Origin: Clostridiales bacterium
Lineage (GTDB): Bacteria > Bacillota > Clostridia > Clostridiales > Clostridiaceae
Direction of reading: 5' to 3'
Length of the DNA stretch: 42,881 bases
NCBI GenBank assembly: GCA_012519155.1
Contig: JAAYQS010000083.1
Span: forward strand, 1-42,881
A model generated the notes under the pieces. That model was not told the DNA's origin, did not search any database, and saw only the letters and a list, made by a program, of their open reading frames with translations. Position numbers and translations under genes: made by a program. How positions within the stretch are numbered: position 1 is the first letter of the stretch; every line of letters starts with the position of its first letter. Of this stretch, positions 16,086 to 23,453 are shown piece by piece.

Positions 16086-16496
16086 ATGACAAGGGAGGAA
16101 TTGTCACAACTTTATTATTTGAATAGAGAAGCAGAAGAAATGCAGGAAAGATTGGGAGAACTTGAAAACATAGCTACCTCTTCAACAACTATAATTACTG
16201 GTATGCCACATGGTACTGGGATCAGTGATAAAGTTGGAAATTACTGTGCTGAAATAGCTGATATTAAAGAATTACTTAATATTAATTTAAAAAGGTGCCT
16301 TTGTGAGATTAATAGATTAAATACATTTATTAATGGAATAGATGATAGCCAAATGAGGATGATAATGAGACTAAGATATATAAATGGGATGACTTGGAGT
16401 ATGGTTGCGGCTAATATAAGTGAGTGTGTATCAGAAGATAGTGTGAGAAAAGCACATGACAGATTTTTAAAAAATATTAGTTCTAGAGAAATCTAG
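16086..16496 (+). CDS. DUF1492/ArpU-type late transcription regulator
   Basis: A 136-residue protein with a helical N-terminus, an ITGMPHGTGISDKVG segment (about 38-52) and a C-terminal sigma-region-4-like helix-turn-helix (about 95-130: MRLRYINGMTWSMVAANI...EDSVRKAHDRFL). This layout matches the DUF1492/ArpU/RinA regulators that switch on phage late genes. Position at the end of the early region, just before the packaging genes, fits. GAGAGGTGA precedes the ATG. Its last codons are part of a terminator stem. Confidence 0.8.
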   Translation: MTREELSQLYYLNREAEEMQERLGELENIATSSTTIITGMPHGTGISDKVGNYCAEIADIKELLNINLKRCLCEINRLNTFINGIDDSQMRMIMRLRYINGMTWSMVAANISECVSEDSVRKAHDRFLKNISSREI

Positions 16497-16512
16497 GACT
16501 TCTCATTTTTTT
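16479..16512 (+). terminator. Terminator overlapping the end of the DUF1492 gene (copy 1)
   Basis: AGTTCTAGA (16479-16487), GAAA loop, TCTAGGACT (16492-16500), then TCTCATTTTTTT. It shares a 17-bp identical block (16480-16496) with the terminator at 17043. Confidence 0.75.
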
Positions 16513-16942
16513 ATATCAACTATATTATTTAAAGTATACAGATAAAGAGTCTATGATAGACTATTTATGGTCAGTTAAATTTTTGAGAAATGCTGTTGCA
16601 CATAATAGTTGTTTGATAAATACTCTTAAGACTCCATACACAATAATTAGAAAGAATAAAAAGATAAATACATATGTATCAAAAATAAAAGAGGTTAAAC
16701 CAGAAGAAAGAATAAAGAAAATTAAAAATCCAATTATTCATGACTTTGTAGTAACCTTGTATGTATTAGCACATATGATAAGCAGTGATGATTTAAGAAA
16801 ATCAGCGATTATAGAGTTAAAAGATTTAATTGATAATAGATTTATTCAGAATAAGGAGTATTTTGAGAAAAATCAAATAATAATAACAAATTATAAATTC
16901 ATTAAAAAAATTGTTGACTATTTTTATGAACTATGCGTATAA
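16487..16942 (+). pseudogene. Abi/HEPN (Abi_2-type) protein, N-terminally deleted
   Basis: The frame is open from 16487, with the first ATG at 16553. It encodes only the C-terminal ~130-150 residues of an Abi-family abortive-infection protein; full-length members have about 300. The hallmark FLRNAVAHNSCL contains the HEPN RNase motif R-x4-H and is followed by the typical helical tail (IHDFVVTLYVLAHMI). No ribosome site is evident before 16553. The fragment lies between two terminators sharing a 17-bp identical sequence, so the deletion or insertion probably arose by recombination at that sequence. It is likely a remnant of a defence moron; residual activity is unlikely but untested. Confidence 0.72.
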
Positions 16943-16953
16943 TATATTAACGA

Positions 16954-16975
16954 ATAAAAACAATATTGTTTTTAT
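16954..16975. terminator. 22-bp perfect palindrome after the Abi fragment
   Basis: ATAAAAACAAT and ATTGTTTTTAT abut. On either strand this gives a hairpin flanked by A/T tracts, so it may be the Abi gene's terminator. A small GGTGC-CT-GCACC hairpin follows at about 16982-16993. Confidence 0.5.
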
Positions 16976-17022
16976 CAGAAGGGTGCCTGCACCATTTTTG
17001 ATTTTTTAAAACAAAAATATTT

Positions 17023-17039
17023 TTGTGATAATATCACAA
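17023..17039. repeat. 17-bp palindrome TTGTGATA-A-TATCACAA
   Basis: Perfect 8-bp inverted halves around one A. It has the shape of a dimeric repressor operator; which protein binds is unknown. Confidence 0.45.
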
Positions 17040-17042
17040 TGT

Positions 17043-17070
17043 GGTTCTAGAGAAATCTAGAGCCTTTTTT
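17043..17070 (+). terminator. Strong terminator before HNH (copy 2)
   Basis: GGTTCTAGA (17043-17051), GAAA loop, TCTAGAGCC (17056-17064) and TTTTTT. It is the better of the two copies and lies directly before the packaging region. Confidence 0.88.
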
Positions 17071-17163
17071 GTTTTATCAATATTTGTCCGATTTGTCCGC
17101 TTATTTTATAATATAATAATAATATAGAATAATAAATGATATTAGAAAATGAGGTTGATATTG

Positions 17164-17502
17164 ATGCCAAGAAAACCTAAGAAACCATGTAAACATCCTG
17201 GATGTCCTAATTTAACTGATGGTGATTACTGCATAGAACATGCAAAATTTCATGTTCAAGATAGAAGTATATATAATTCTAAATGGAATAGAGTAAGGAA
17301 GATATTTTTAATAGCACATCCTTTTTGCGTTAGATGTAAGAGCGAAGGCAGATTGGTAAAAGCAACTGTTGTGGATCATATTGTTCCACATAGAGGTGAT
17401 AAAGCTTTGTTTTGGGATGAAGGTAATTGGCAGCCACTTTGTAAGAAATGTCATGATAAAAAGACAATGACTGAAGATAGATACGAAAAATATAAATATT
17501 AG
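17164..17502 (+). CDS. HNH endonuclease (packaging-associated)
   Basis: A 112-residue protein from 17164 (MPRKPKKPCKHPGCPN), with GAGGT 8 nt upstream; an ATG at 17149 overlaps that site. Cys pairs at the N-terminus (CKHPGC...YC) and CVRCK...CKKCHD bind zinc; the HNH core is VDHIVPHRGD, an Asn in EGNWQPLC and the final H-x3-K. Phages of the HK97 type place such an HNH gene next to cos and the terminase genes, where it acts with TerL in genome cutting. Here it is followed by a cos-like GC-rich block but is about 3.9 kb from TerS. Confidence 0.88.
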   Translation: MPRKPKKPCKHPGCPNLTDGDYCIEHAKFHVQDRSIYNSKWNRVRKIFLIAHPFCVRCKSEGRLVKATVVDHIVPHRGDKALFWDEGNWQPLCKKCHDKKTMTEDRYEKYKY

Positions 17503-17565
17503 TAAGAATGAAATATTAGTTTTTGGGTAAGATAAAATTAGAACTAATACAAGGAGGAATTAAGT

Positions 17566-17777
17566 ATGGCAAAGAAAAAAATGATGAAATTAAAGATATG
17601 TCTGTAAATAATATTATTAAGTATACTTCAGAACATCCTAAAGAAGGTGCTAGAACATCTAAAATTTTAGGAAAAGCAGCAGCAGATTGTTTAGGTATGT
17701 ATATCGAAGATAAGGTTGAAAGTGCTAAAAGGTATATGACACCAACAAAACAACTAGAAACAGAAACTGAGGTATAG
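17566..17777 (+). pseudogene. Small phage protein, frameshifted at an A7 run
   Basis: A strong AAGGAGG precedes ATG 17566 (MAKKK...), but this frame stops at 17605-17607. Reading one base back at the run of seven A (17575-17581) gives a continuous protein of about 70 residues: MAKKKNDEIKDMSVNN and so on to ...QLETETEV. The downstream frame alone is open from a TTG at 17523 that includes the ribosome site itself. So either one A has been lost, or slippage on the A-run makes the full product. No known domain recognised. Confidence 0.6.
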
Positions 17778-17783
17778 AAATTA

Positions 17784-17803
17784 AATGATAAGCATTTATC
17801 ATT
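17784..17803 (+). terminator. Small hairpin with A/T tail
   Basis: AATGATAA, loop GCAT, TTATCATT, then an A-run. A weak terminator or a bidirectional one. Confidence 0.4.
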
Positions 17804-17822
17804 AAAAAATGAATGAAGTTTT

Positions 17823-17936
17823 GTGATAGGGGGTATTAAAATCTCTAAAAAGGACAGGCTAAGGACCGCCGCCCCCTCACACGTGAAATTTCGCGAATTA
17901 GTCAAGGGGGATATATATCTGGAATATAAAATCTAA
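17823..17936 (+). other. GC-rich cos-like block between HNH and the next gene
   Basis: In very AT-rich surroundings this stretch contains GGGGG (17829-17833), GGACCGCCGCCCCCTC (17862-17877), CACGTG, TTCGCGAA and a second GGGGG (17906-17910). It lies in the position where HNH-encoding HK97-type phages carry cos, upstream of the terminase block. It can also be read as a 38-codon frame from GTG 17823 to TAA 17936, but there is no ribosome site and the composition is unlike the genes. A cos site is inferred, not shown; exact nick positions cannot be given. Confidence 0.5.
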
Positions 17937-17997
17937 TGTAACCTATAAAAATACATATGTTAAATAATTTTATATTTTGTTAAATAGTTTAGTATTT

Positions 17998-18035
17998 AGC
18001 CAAAAAATCATTAATTAAATATGGTTTTTTTGGCT
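17998..18035 (+). terminator. Terminator before the zinc-ribbon gene
   Basis: AGCCAAAAAA (17998-18007) pairs with TTTTTTGGCT (18026-18035), perfect 10 bp. The T-rich arm itself serves as a poor T-run; followed by ATTTC. Confidence 0.5.
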
Positions 18036-18069
18036 ATTTCTATATAATTCTTTAATTGAGGTGATATGT

Positions 18070-18495
18070 ATGAATCCTTTAAAGGGAAAGCAAATTAGGG
18101 AGCTTAGGTTAAATGGAGCTGGTTATAGATCAATAGCATCAATAGTTGGATTAACAAGAGATATGGTTAGAAATTATTGTAAAAAGCATAATTTAGCTGG
18201 CAATGCATCAGTATTAACTAGAAATTTAAATAAGGATATAGAGGATGGAGTTGTATGCTTGTATTGTGGTAAAAGAATAATTCAATCAGGGAAGGGAAGG
18301 CATAGAAAATTTTGCTCTGATTTATGCAGAAGAGAATGGTGGCAAACGCATCCTGAAAAACTTCATAAAAAAGACACTGCAATTTATGAATGTAGGTGTA
18401 AATATTGTGGTGAAAAATTTATTAGTTATGGCAATAAAAATAGAAGATATTGCAGCCATAATTGCTATATCAAGGATAGATTTTGGAAGGAGTAA
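18070..18495 (+). CDS. HTH plus double zinc-ribbon protein
   Basis: A 141-residue protein starting MNPLKGKQIRELR at 18070 with GAGGTGAT upstream. The N-terminus has a resolvase-like helix-turn-helix (about 8-35: GAGYRSIASIVGLTRDMVRNY). Two Cys modules follow: CLYCGK...CSDLC (about 61-85) and CKYCGEKF...YCSHNC (about 113-135), ending KDRFWKE. The last module resembles the protein encoded at 41379 beside the serine recombinases. Similar clostridial proteins are often labelled sigma-70-like. It is likely a DNA-binding regulator or a recombination accessory factor. It is followed 5 nt later by the methyltransferase gene. Confidence 0.7.
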   Translation: MNPLKGKQIRELRLNGAGYRSIASIVGLTRDMVRNYCKKHNLAGNASVLTRNLNKDIEDGVVCLYCGKRIIQSGKGRHRKFCSDLCRREWWQTHPEKLHKKDTAIYECRCKYCGEKFISYGNKNRRYCSHNCYIKDRFWKE

Positions 18496-18500
18496 GTAGA

Positions 18501-19724
18501 ATGGAATTTAAAAGACTAAAAATAGATGATTTGATTCCTGCTTCATATAATCCAAGAAAGAAATTGAAGCCTGGAGACAAGGAATTTGAAAAAATTAAAA
18601 ACAGTATAAAAGAATTTGGGTATTCTGAGCCTGTAATAGTTAATTCAGATCTAACTATTATTGGTGGGCATCAGCGAGTCTCTGTACTTCAAGCTTTGGG
18701 GTATTCTGAGATAGATTGTGTAGTAATTAACATTGATAAAACAAAAGAAAAGGCTTTAAATATTGCTCTTAACAAAATTACTGGAGAATGGAATAAAGAA
18801 TTATTGGCAGATTTAATTAAGGATTTACAAGATTCTGACTTTGATATTAATTTTACAGGTTTTGAGCCTCCTGAAATAGAACAACTTTTTAATTCTGTTC
18901 ATGATAAAGAAATTAAAGAAGATGATTTTGACGTGGATAAGGAATTGACAAAAGAAACAGTATCAATGAAAGGAGATTTGTGGCTACTAGGGAATCATAG
19001 ACTTATTTGTGCGGATTCTACAATACCTGAAACGTATGATAAATTGATGGAGGGAAAGAAAGCAAATCTTGTAATAACAGATCCACCTTATAATGTTAAT
19101 TACACAGGGGAAGCTGGAAAAATAAATAATGATAATATGAAGGATGAAGAGTTCTATAATTTTTTATTTTCGGCTTTTGTGAATGTGGAATCATCAATGG
19201 AAGATGATGCTTCCATATATGTATTTCATGCTGATACAGAAGGACTTAATTTTAGAAAAGCATTTAAAGCTGCTGGATTTTATTTATCAGGAACATGCAT
19301 ATGGAAAAAACAAAGTTTTGTTTTAGGTAGAAGCCCATATCAATGGCAACATGAACCTGTACTTTATGGTTGGAAAAAGTCAGGGAAACATGTGTGGTAT
19401 TCTGATAGAAAGCAAACAACAGTGTGGGAATTTGATAGACCAAGCAAAAGTGTTATTCATCCAACTATGAAGCCAGTAAATCTTATTTCATATCCAATTA
19501 AAAATTCTAGTATGAGTAACTGCATTATTTTAGATCCTTTTAGTGGAAGTGGTTCTACTCTTATTGCATCAGAGCAGACAAATAGAGTGTGTTATACTAT
19601 TGAAATTGATGAAAAATTTGTTGATGTGATTGTTAATAGATATATAGAATTTAAAGGCTCAAGCAATGATGTATTTTTAATTAGAAATGGCAAAAAAATA
19701 TCTTATAAAGATGTCATAAAGTGA
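18501..19724 (+). CDS. ParB-domain/N6-adenine or N4-cytosine DNA methyltransferase fusion
   Basis: A 407-residue protein starting at 18501, where AAGGAG is 8 nt upstream. Residues about 1-95 form a ParB-like nuclease/NTPase domain (LIPASYNPRKKL; IIGGHQRVSVLQALGY). The methyltransferase part has DPPYN at about 194 (motif IV) and, later, DPFSGSGSTLIA at about 344 (motif I), the order of beta-class enzymes. The phage probably uses it to protect its DNA from host restriction; a type I system is encoded at the left edge of this window. No cognate endonuclease is adjacent, so it is an orphan modification enzyme. Confidence 0.9.
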   Translation: MEFKRLKIDDLIPASYNPRKKLKPGDKEFEKIKNSIKEFGYSEPVIVNSDLTIIGGHQRVSVLQALGYSEIDCVVINIDKTKEKALNIALNKITGEWNKELLADLIKDLQDSDFDINFTGFEPPEIEQLFNSVHDKEIKEDDFDVDKELTKETVSMKGDLWLLGNHRLICADSTIPETYDKLMEGKKANLVITDPPYNVNYTGEAGKINNDNMKDEEFYNFLFSAFVNVESSMEDDASIYVFHADTEGLNFRKAFKAAGFYLSGTCIWKKQSFVLGRSPYQWQHEPVLYGWKKSGKHVWYSDRKQTTVWEFDRPSKSVIHPTMKPVNLISYPIKNSSMSNCIILDPFSGSGSTLIASEQTNRVCYTIEIDEKFVDVIVNRYIEFKGSSNDVFLIRNGKKISYKDVIK

Positions 19725-19768
19725 GATAAATATATTTTGATTTTATGCTAATAACCTCTTGCAATTAT

Positions 19769-19805
19769 GTGCTTTTAGAGTGATTAATGTAATGACGAAA
19801 AGCAC
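19769..19805 (+). promoter_or_regulatory. Hairpin immediately before the amidoligase ribosome site
   Basis: GTGCTTTT (19769-19776) and AAAAGCAC (19798-19805) are perfectly inverted, and AGGAGG begins at the next base. It could influence translation of the amidoligase gene. The GGCT gene has a comparable hairpin. Confidence 0.45.
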
Positions 19806-19818
19806 AGGAGGTAAGTAA

Positions 19819-20712
19819 ATGAGAAATCAAAGATTTGGAATAGAAATAGAATTTACAGGAATAACAAGAGAAATAGCAGCAAATGAAATTGCCAGTTATT
19901 ATAAAACAGAAAACTATTATATTGGTGGTGCTTATAGAACATATGAGGTAAGAGACAATAAAAGTAGGACATGGAAAATCATGAGCGATTCAAGTATAAT
20001 AGCAGAACAAAAATTTTGTGATAAAAAAATATCAGCAGATAGTAATTTTAAGGTAGAGCTTGTAAGCCCAATATTAACATATGATGATATTGATGATTTA
20101 CAAGGAATTGTTAGAAAACTTAGAAAGGCAGGAGCATTTATAAATAAAAGCTGTGGTATACATGTTCATATTGATGCTAAAGCACATACGCCATCAAGTT
20201 TAAAGAATTTAGTTAATATTATTGCAAGCAAAGAAAATATGATTTATAAAACTTTGGATATCCCCTATGAAAGACTACGATATTGTAAAAAAGTAAATGA
20301 AAAATTAATAGAAAAAATAAATTCAAAAAAACCAAAAACAATAAGTGAACTTGCAGACATATGGTATGAAGATTATGGTGTTCAAAGTAGGACTGCTCAC
20401 TATAATAACAGTAGATATCATGGATTAAATCTTCATAGCACATTTACTAAAGGCACAGTTGAGTTTAGAATTTTTAATTCAACGCTACATGCAGGAAAAA
20501 TCAAAGCCTACATACAATTTTGTTTAGCAGTGAGCTATCAGGCATTGATACAAAAGAAGGCAAGTTCAAAAAGGACAATAACTGATAATGAAAAATATGC
20601 TTTCAGGTGTTGGATGTTGAGACTTGGATTGATTGGCGATGAATTTAAAACATGCAGATATCATTTTTTGAAGAATTTAGAAGGAAACAGTGCATGGAGA
20701 CATGCAGTATAA
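19819..20712 (+). CDS. Amidoligase-family enzyme (Amidoligase_2, COOH-NH2 ligase fold)
   Basis: A 297-residue protein with the motifs of the glutamine-synthetase-like amidoligase superfamily: FGIEIEFTG near 6-14, VELVSPIL near 77-84, CGIHVHIDA near 113-121 and VEFRIFNST near 214-222, supplying the predicted metal/ATP-binding acids and His. Members are predicted to join a carboxyl group to an amine with ATP; the substrate in phages is unknown. It stands next to a gamma-glutamylcyclotransferase, a repeated pairing that suggests making and breaking of a gamma-glutamyl or isopeptide linkage. AGGAGG precedes the ATG. Confidence 0.85.
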   Translation: MRNQRFGIEIEFTGITREIAANEIASYYKTENYYIGGAYRTYEVRDNKSRTWKIMSDSSIIAEQKFCDKKISADSNFKVELVSPILTYDDIDDLQGIVRKLRKAGAFINKSCGIHVHIDAKAHTPSSLKNLVNIIASKENMIYKTLDIPYERLRYCKKVNEKLIEKINSKKPKTISELADIWYEDYGVQSRTAHYNNSRYHGLNLHSTFTKGTVEFRIFNSTLHAGKIKAYIQFCLAVSYQALIQKKASSKRTITDNEKYAFRCWMLRLGLIGDEFKTCRYHFLKNLEGNSAWRHAV

Positions 20713-20717
20713 AAGAG

Positions 20718-20737
20718 GCCTGTGTTAATACACAGGC
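20718..20737 (+). promoter_or_regulatory. Hairpin between amidoligase and GGCT genes
   Basis: GCCTGTGT-TAAT-ACACAGGC, 8-bp perfect stem just after the amidoligase stop. No T-run follows, so it probably adjusts mRNA stability or relative expression. Confidence 0.55.
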
Positions 20738-20763
20738 TAAATATGAAAGGAGAGAAATTGGAT

Positions 20764-21186
20764 ATGAAAAGAAAATTATATGTTGCATATGGTAGTAACT
20801 TACATAAGGAACAAATGAGTTATAGATGCAAGGATGCAGTTGAAGTAGGAACTGGCATAATTAAAGATTATGAACTATTATTTAAAGGATCTAAGACAGG
20901 GGCTTATGCAACTATAGAAAAGAAAGAAGGAAGTATAGTTCCTGTGCTTGTTTGGGATATTTCTGAAGATGATGAAAAGTCATTAAATAGATATGAAGGG
21001 TATCCAAAGTTTTATTTTAAGAGGGATATTGAAGTTGTAATGGATAGTGGTGAAGTTATAGAGGGTATGGTCTATATTATGGATCAAACAAGAAAAAATG
21101 GAATTCCTAGTGATTGGTATTATAATGTGATTAAGGAATCCTATAAGAGGTTAGGATTTGATATACAATTATTAAATAATGGTTAA
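20764..21186 (+). CDS. Gamma-glutamylcyclotransferase/AIG2-like protein
   Basis: A 140-residue protein starting MKRKLYVAYGSNL at 20764 with AAAGGAG upstream (an upstream TTG in frame lacks a site). The YGSNL substrate-binding loop is at 8-12 and the catalytic Glu is in NRYEGYPKFY near residue 79. GGCT enzymes release 5-oxoproline from gamma-glutamyl amines. Paired with the amidoligase, it may trim or reverse a gamma-glutamyl modification of a peptide, protein or small molecule; the substrate cannot be read from sequence. Confidence 0.87.
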   Translation: MKRKLYVAYGSNLHKEQMSYRCKDAVEVGTGIIKDYELLFKGSKTGAYATIEKKEGSIVPVLVWDISEDDEKSLNRYEGYPKFYFKRDIEVVMDSGEVIEGMVYIMDQTRKNGIPSDWYYNVIKESYKRLGFDIQLLNNG

Positions 21187-21206
21187 TATATAATTAGGAT
21201 TATTAA

Positions 21207-21302
21207 TTTTCAAATTTATCAGATGATGATACAGTAGAAATTTCAGATGGCACTGAAATCAATGTATTTGATATATTAGAAAAATTGCAAGAAAATGAAT
21301 AG
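21207..21302 (+). pseudogene. Remnant of a small coding frame before terS
   Basis: Reading ...LSDDDTVEISDGTEINVFDI...QENE to a TAG, this 31-residue frame has protein-like composition but no start codon (a stop lies just upstream). A single indel near 21212 would link it to ATT ATT AAT TTT. It appears to be a decayed small phage gene; family not recognised. Confidence 0.4.
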
Positions 21303-21323
21303 AAATATTTTACGAATATTTAT

Positions 21324-21352
21324 GGTCTTATTTAATAAAGTAAGGCCTTTTT
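21324..21352 (+). terminator. Terminator upstream of terS
   Basis: GGTCTTA (21324-21330) and TAAGGCC (21341-21347) form a 7-bp stem with one G-T wobble, followed by TTTTTC. It separates the accessory genes from the packaging operon. Confidence 0.7.
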
Positions 21353-21377
21353 CTTATGATTAAAAGGAGGTGAGATT

Positions 21378-21857
21378 GTGGTGCAAAGAGGAAGAAAACC
21401 AAAACCAAGAGCAATAAAAGTTTTAGAAGGAAATCCAGGTAAAAGACAATTAAATTTTAGCGAACCAAAGCCCGTTAAGAAAGCACCAAGATGTCCTAAT
21501 TGGCTCGAAGATGAAGCTAAAAAAGAATGGAAGAGGATGGCTAAGCAGTTAGAACACTTAGGAATACTTACTGAAATTGATATGGCTGCATTTGCAGGGT
21601 ATTGTCAAGCATATGCTAGATGGAAAGAAGCTGAAGAATTTATTACAAAGCATGGAACTATTGTAAAAACACCAAGTGGCTATTGGCAGCAGGTGCCACA
21701 AGTTTCAATTGCACAGACATATTTGAAAATAATGAATAAGTTCTGTGAACAATTTGGATTAACGCCATCTTCAAGAACAAGAATAAATGCAGATGTTAAT
21801 AAAGTTACAGAGACAGATCCTATGGAATTATTATTGCTAAAGGGTGGTGGTAGTTAA
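21378..21857 (+). CDS. terS: Terminase small subunit, P27 family
   Basis: A 159-residue protein starting at tandem GTG codons (21378 or 21381) with AAAGGAGGTGA upstream. RGRKPKPRAIKVLEGNPGKR at the N-terminus and PRCPNWLEDEAKKEWKRMAK are characteristic of the P27-like TerS family, which recognises phage DNA at cos/pac and hands it to TerL. Its TAA overlaps the TerL ATG by one base. Together with the HNH gene this points to HK97-type cos packaging. Confidence 0.92.
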   Translation: MVQRGRKPKPRAIKVLEGNPGKRQLNFSEPKPVKKAPRCPNWLEDEAKKEWKRMAKQLEHLGILTEIDMAAFAGYCQAYARWKEAEEFITKHGTIVKTPSGYWQQVPQVSIAQTYLKIMNKFCEQFGLTPSSRTRINADVNKVTETDPMELLLLKGGGS

Positions 21858-23410
21858 TGTATGATGAAAACAAAGCATATCAAACATTACAATTTATTAA
21901 TTGTTTAAAACACACTAAGGGAAGATGGAGAGGTGTTCCTTTTGATTTACTTCCATGGCAAGATAAAATTATTAGAGATGTTTTTGGAACTATTAAGGAA
22001 AATGGATATAGAAAATATAATACAGCGTATATTGAAATTCCTAAGAAAAATGGAAAGTCAGAACTTGCAGCTGGAGTTGCACTTTATATGACTTGTGGTG
22101 ATGGGGAATGGGGAGCTGAAGTGTATGGCTGTGCATCAGACAGGCAACAGGCTTCAATTGTATTTGATGTTGCAGTAGATATGGTGGACCAGTGCCCTGC
22201 TCTTAAGAAAAGAATAAAACCAATAATGTCAGTAAAGAGATTAGTATATAAGCCAACTAATAGTTTTTATCAGGTATTATCTGCGGAAGCATATACAAAG
22301 CATGGACTTAATGTTCATGCAGTGATATTTGATGAGCTTCATAGTCAGCCTAATAGAGAATTATTTGATGTAATGACTAAAGGTTCAGGTGATGCAAGAA
22401 CACAACCATTATTTTTCTTAATTACAACAGCAGGAACAGACAGAAATTCAATTTGTTTTGAACAGCATCAAAAAGCAATAGATATTTTAGAAGGTAGGAA
22501 GATAGATCCTACTTTCTATTCAGTTATATATGGAATTAAAGATGATGACGACTGGAGTTTAGAAGAAAACTGGTATAAGGCTAATCCTTCTCTTGGGCAC
22601 ACTATTGATATAGAAAAGGTAAGAAATGCATATATAAGTGCAAAGGAAAATCCAGCTGAAGAAAATATATTCAGGCAGTTAAGATTAAATCAATGGGTAA
22701 AACAATCTACAAGATGGATGCCTATGGATAAGTGGGATGAATGTGATTTTGATATAGATTTAGAATTATTAAAAGGAAGAGTATGTTATGGTGGATTAGA
22801 TTTATCAAGTACTTCAGATATTACAGCATTTGTTTTAGTATTTCCTCCAAGGAGAGAAGATGAAAAATATATATTACTTCCTTTCTTTTGGATTCCAAAG
22901 GATAACTTAAAACTTAGAGTTAGAAGAGATCATGTGCCTTATAATATATGGGAAAAACAAGGTTTTTTAAAAACTACTGAAGGAAATGTAATTCATTATG
23001 GATTTATTGAAAAGTTTATTGAGGAACTTGGAACTAAATATAATATTAAGGAAATCGCATTTGATAGATGGGGAGCTGTTCAGATGGTTCAAAACTTAGA
23101 AGGAATGGGATATACAGTAGTACCTTTTGGACAAGGTTATAAAGATATGAGCCCACCAACTAAGGAACTTATGAAACTAGTATTAGAAAAGAAGATAGTT
23201 CATGGTGGTAATCCTGTGCTTAGATGGATGATGGATAATATTTTTATTAAACAAGATCCTGCTGGAAATATAAAGATGGATAAGGAAAAGAGTACTGAAA
23301 AGATTGATGGAGCTGTAGCTACTGTTATGGCATTGGATAGAGCTATTAGAAATAAAGGAAATAGTAATAGTAATAGTGTGTATGATGATAGAGGAATTTT
23401 AATTTTATAG
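21857..23410 (+). CDS. terL: Terminase large subunit
   Basis: A 517-residue protein. The N-terminal ATPase has a Walker A-like EIPKKNGKSELAAG (about 57-70) and Walker B VIFDELH (about 153-159), with coupling motif FFLITTAGT. The C-terminal RNase H-like nuclease has GGLDLSSTSDITA (first acid about 311), FDRWGA, and a final acidic DGAVATVMAL. It cuts concatemeric DNA and drives it into the prohead. The sequence is typical of the TerL group paired with P27 TerS. Start overlaps the TerS stop. Confidence 0.95.
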   Translation: MYDENKAYQTLQFINCLKHTKGRWRGVPFDLLPWQDKIIRDVFGTIKENGYRKYNTAYIEIPKKNGKSELAAGVALYMTCGDGEWGAEVYGCASDRQQASIVFDVAVDMVDQCPALKKRIKPIMSVKRLVYKPTNSFYQVLSAEAYTKHGLNVHAVIFDELHSQPNRELFDVMTKGSGDARTQPLFFLITTAGTDRNSICFEQHQKAIDILEGRKIDPTFYSVIYGIKDDDDWSLEENWYKANPSLGHTIDIEKVRNAYISAKENPAEENIFRQLRLNQWVKQSTRWMPMDKWDECDFDIDLELLKGRVCYGGLDLSSTSDITAFVLVFPPRREDEKYILLPFFWIPKDNLKLRVRRDHVPYNIWEKQGFLKTTEGNVIHYGFIEKFIEELGTKYNIKEIAFDRWGAVQMVQNLEGMGYTVVPFGQGYKDMSPPTKELMKLVLEKKIVHGGNPVLRWMMDNIFIKQDPAGNIKMDKEKSTEKIDGAVATVMALDRAIRNKGNSNSNSVYDDRGILIL

Positions 23411-23453
23411 ATTAATAATTAAAACAGGTATATAATAAAAATATTATAAAGTA

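Noticed and set aside
15000-16600. MazE antitoxin next to the MazF-like gene
   Set aside because: Neighbouring frames are the helicase and the DUF1492 protein; no small AbrB- or RHH-type protein was found.
17523-17565. TTG 17523 as the start of the small gene
   Set aside because: It would place the strong ribosome site inside the coding frame; the ATG at 17566 has the correct spacing instead.
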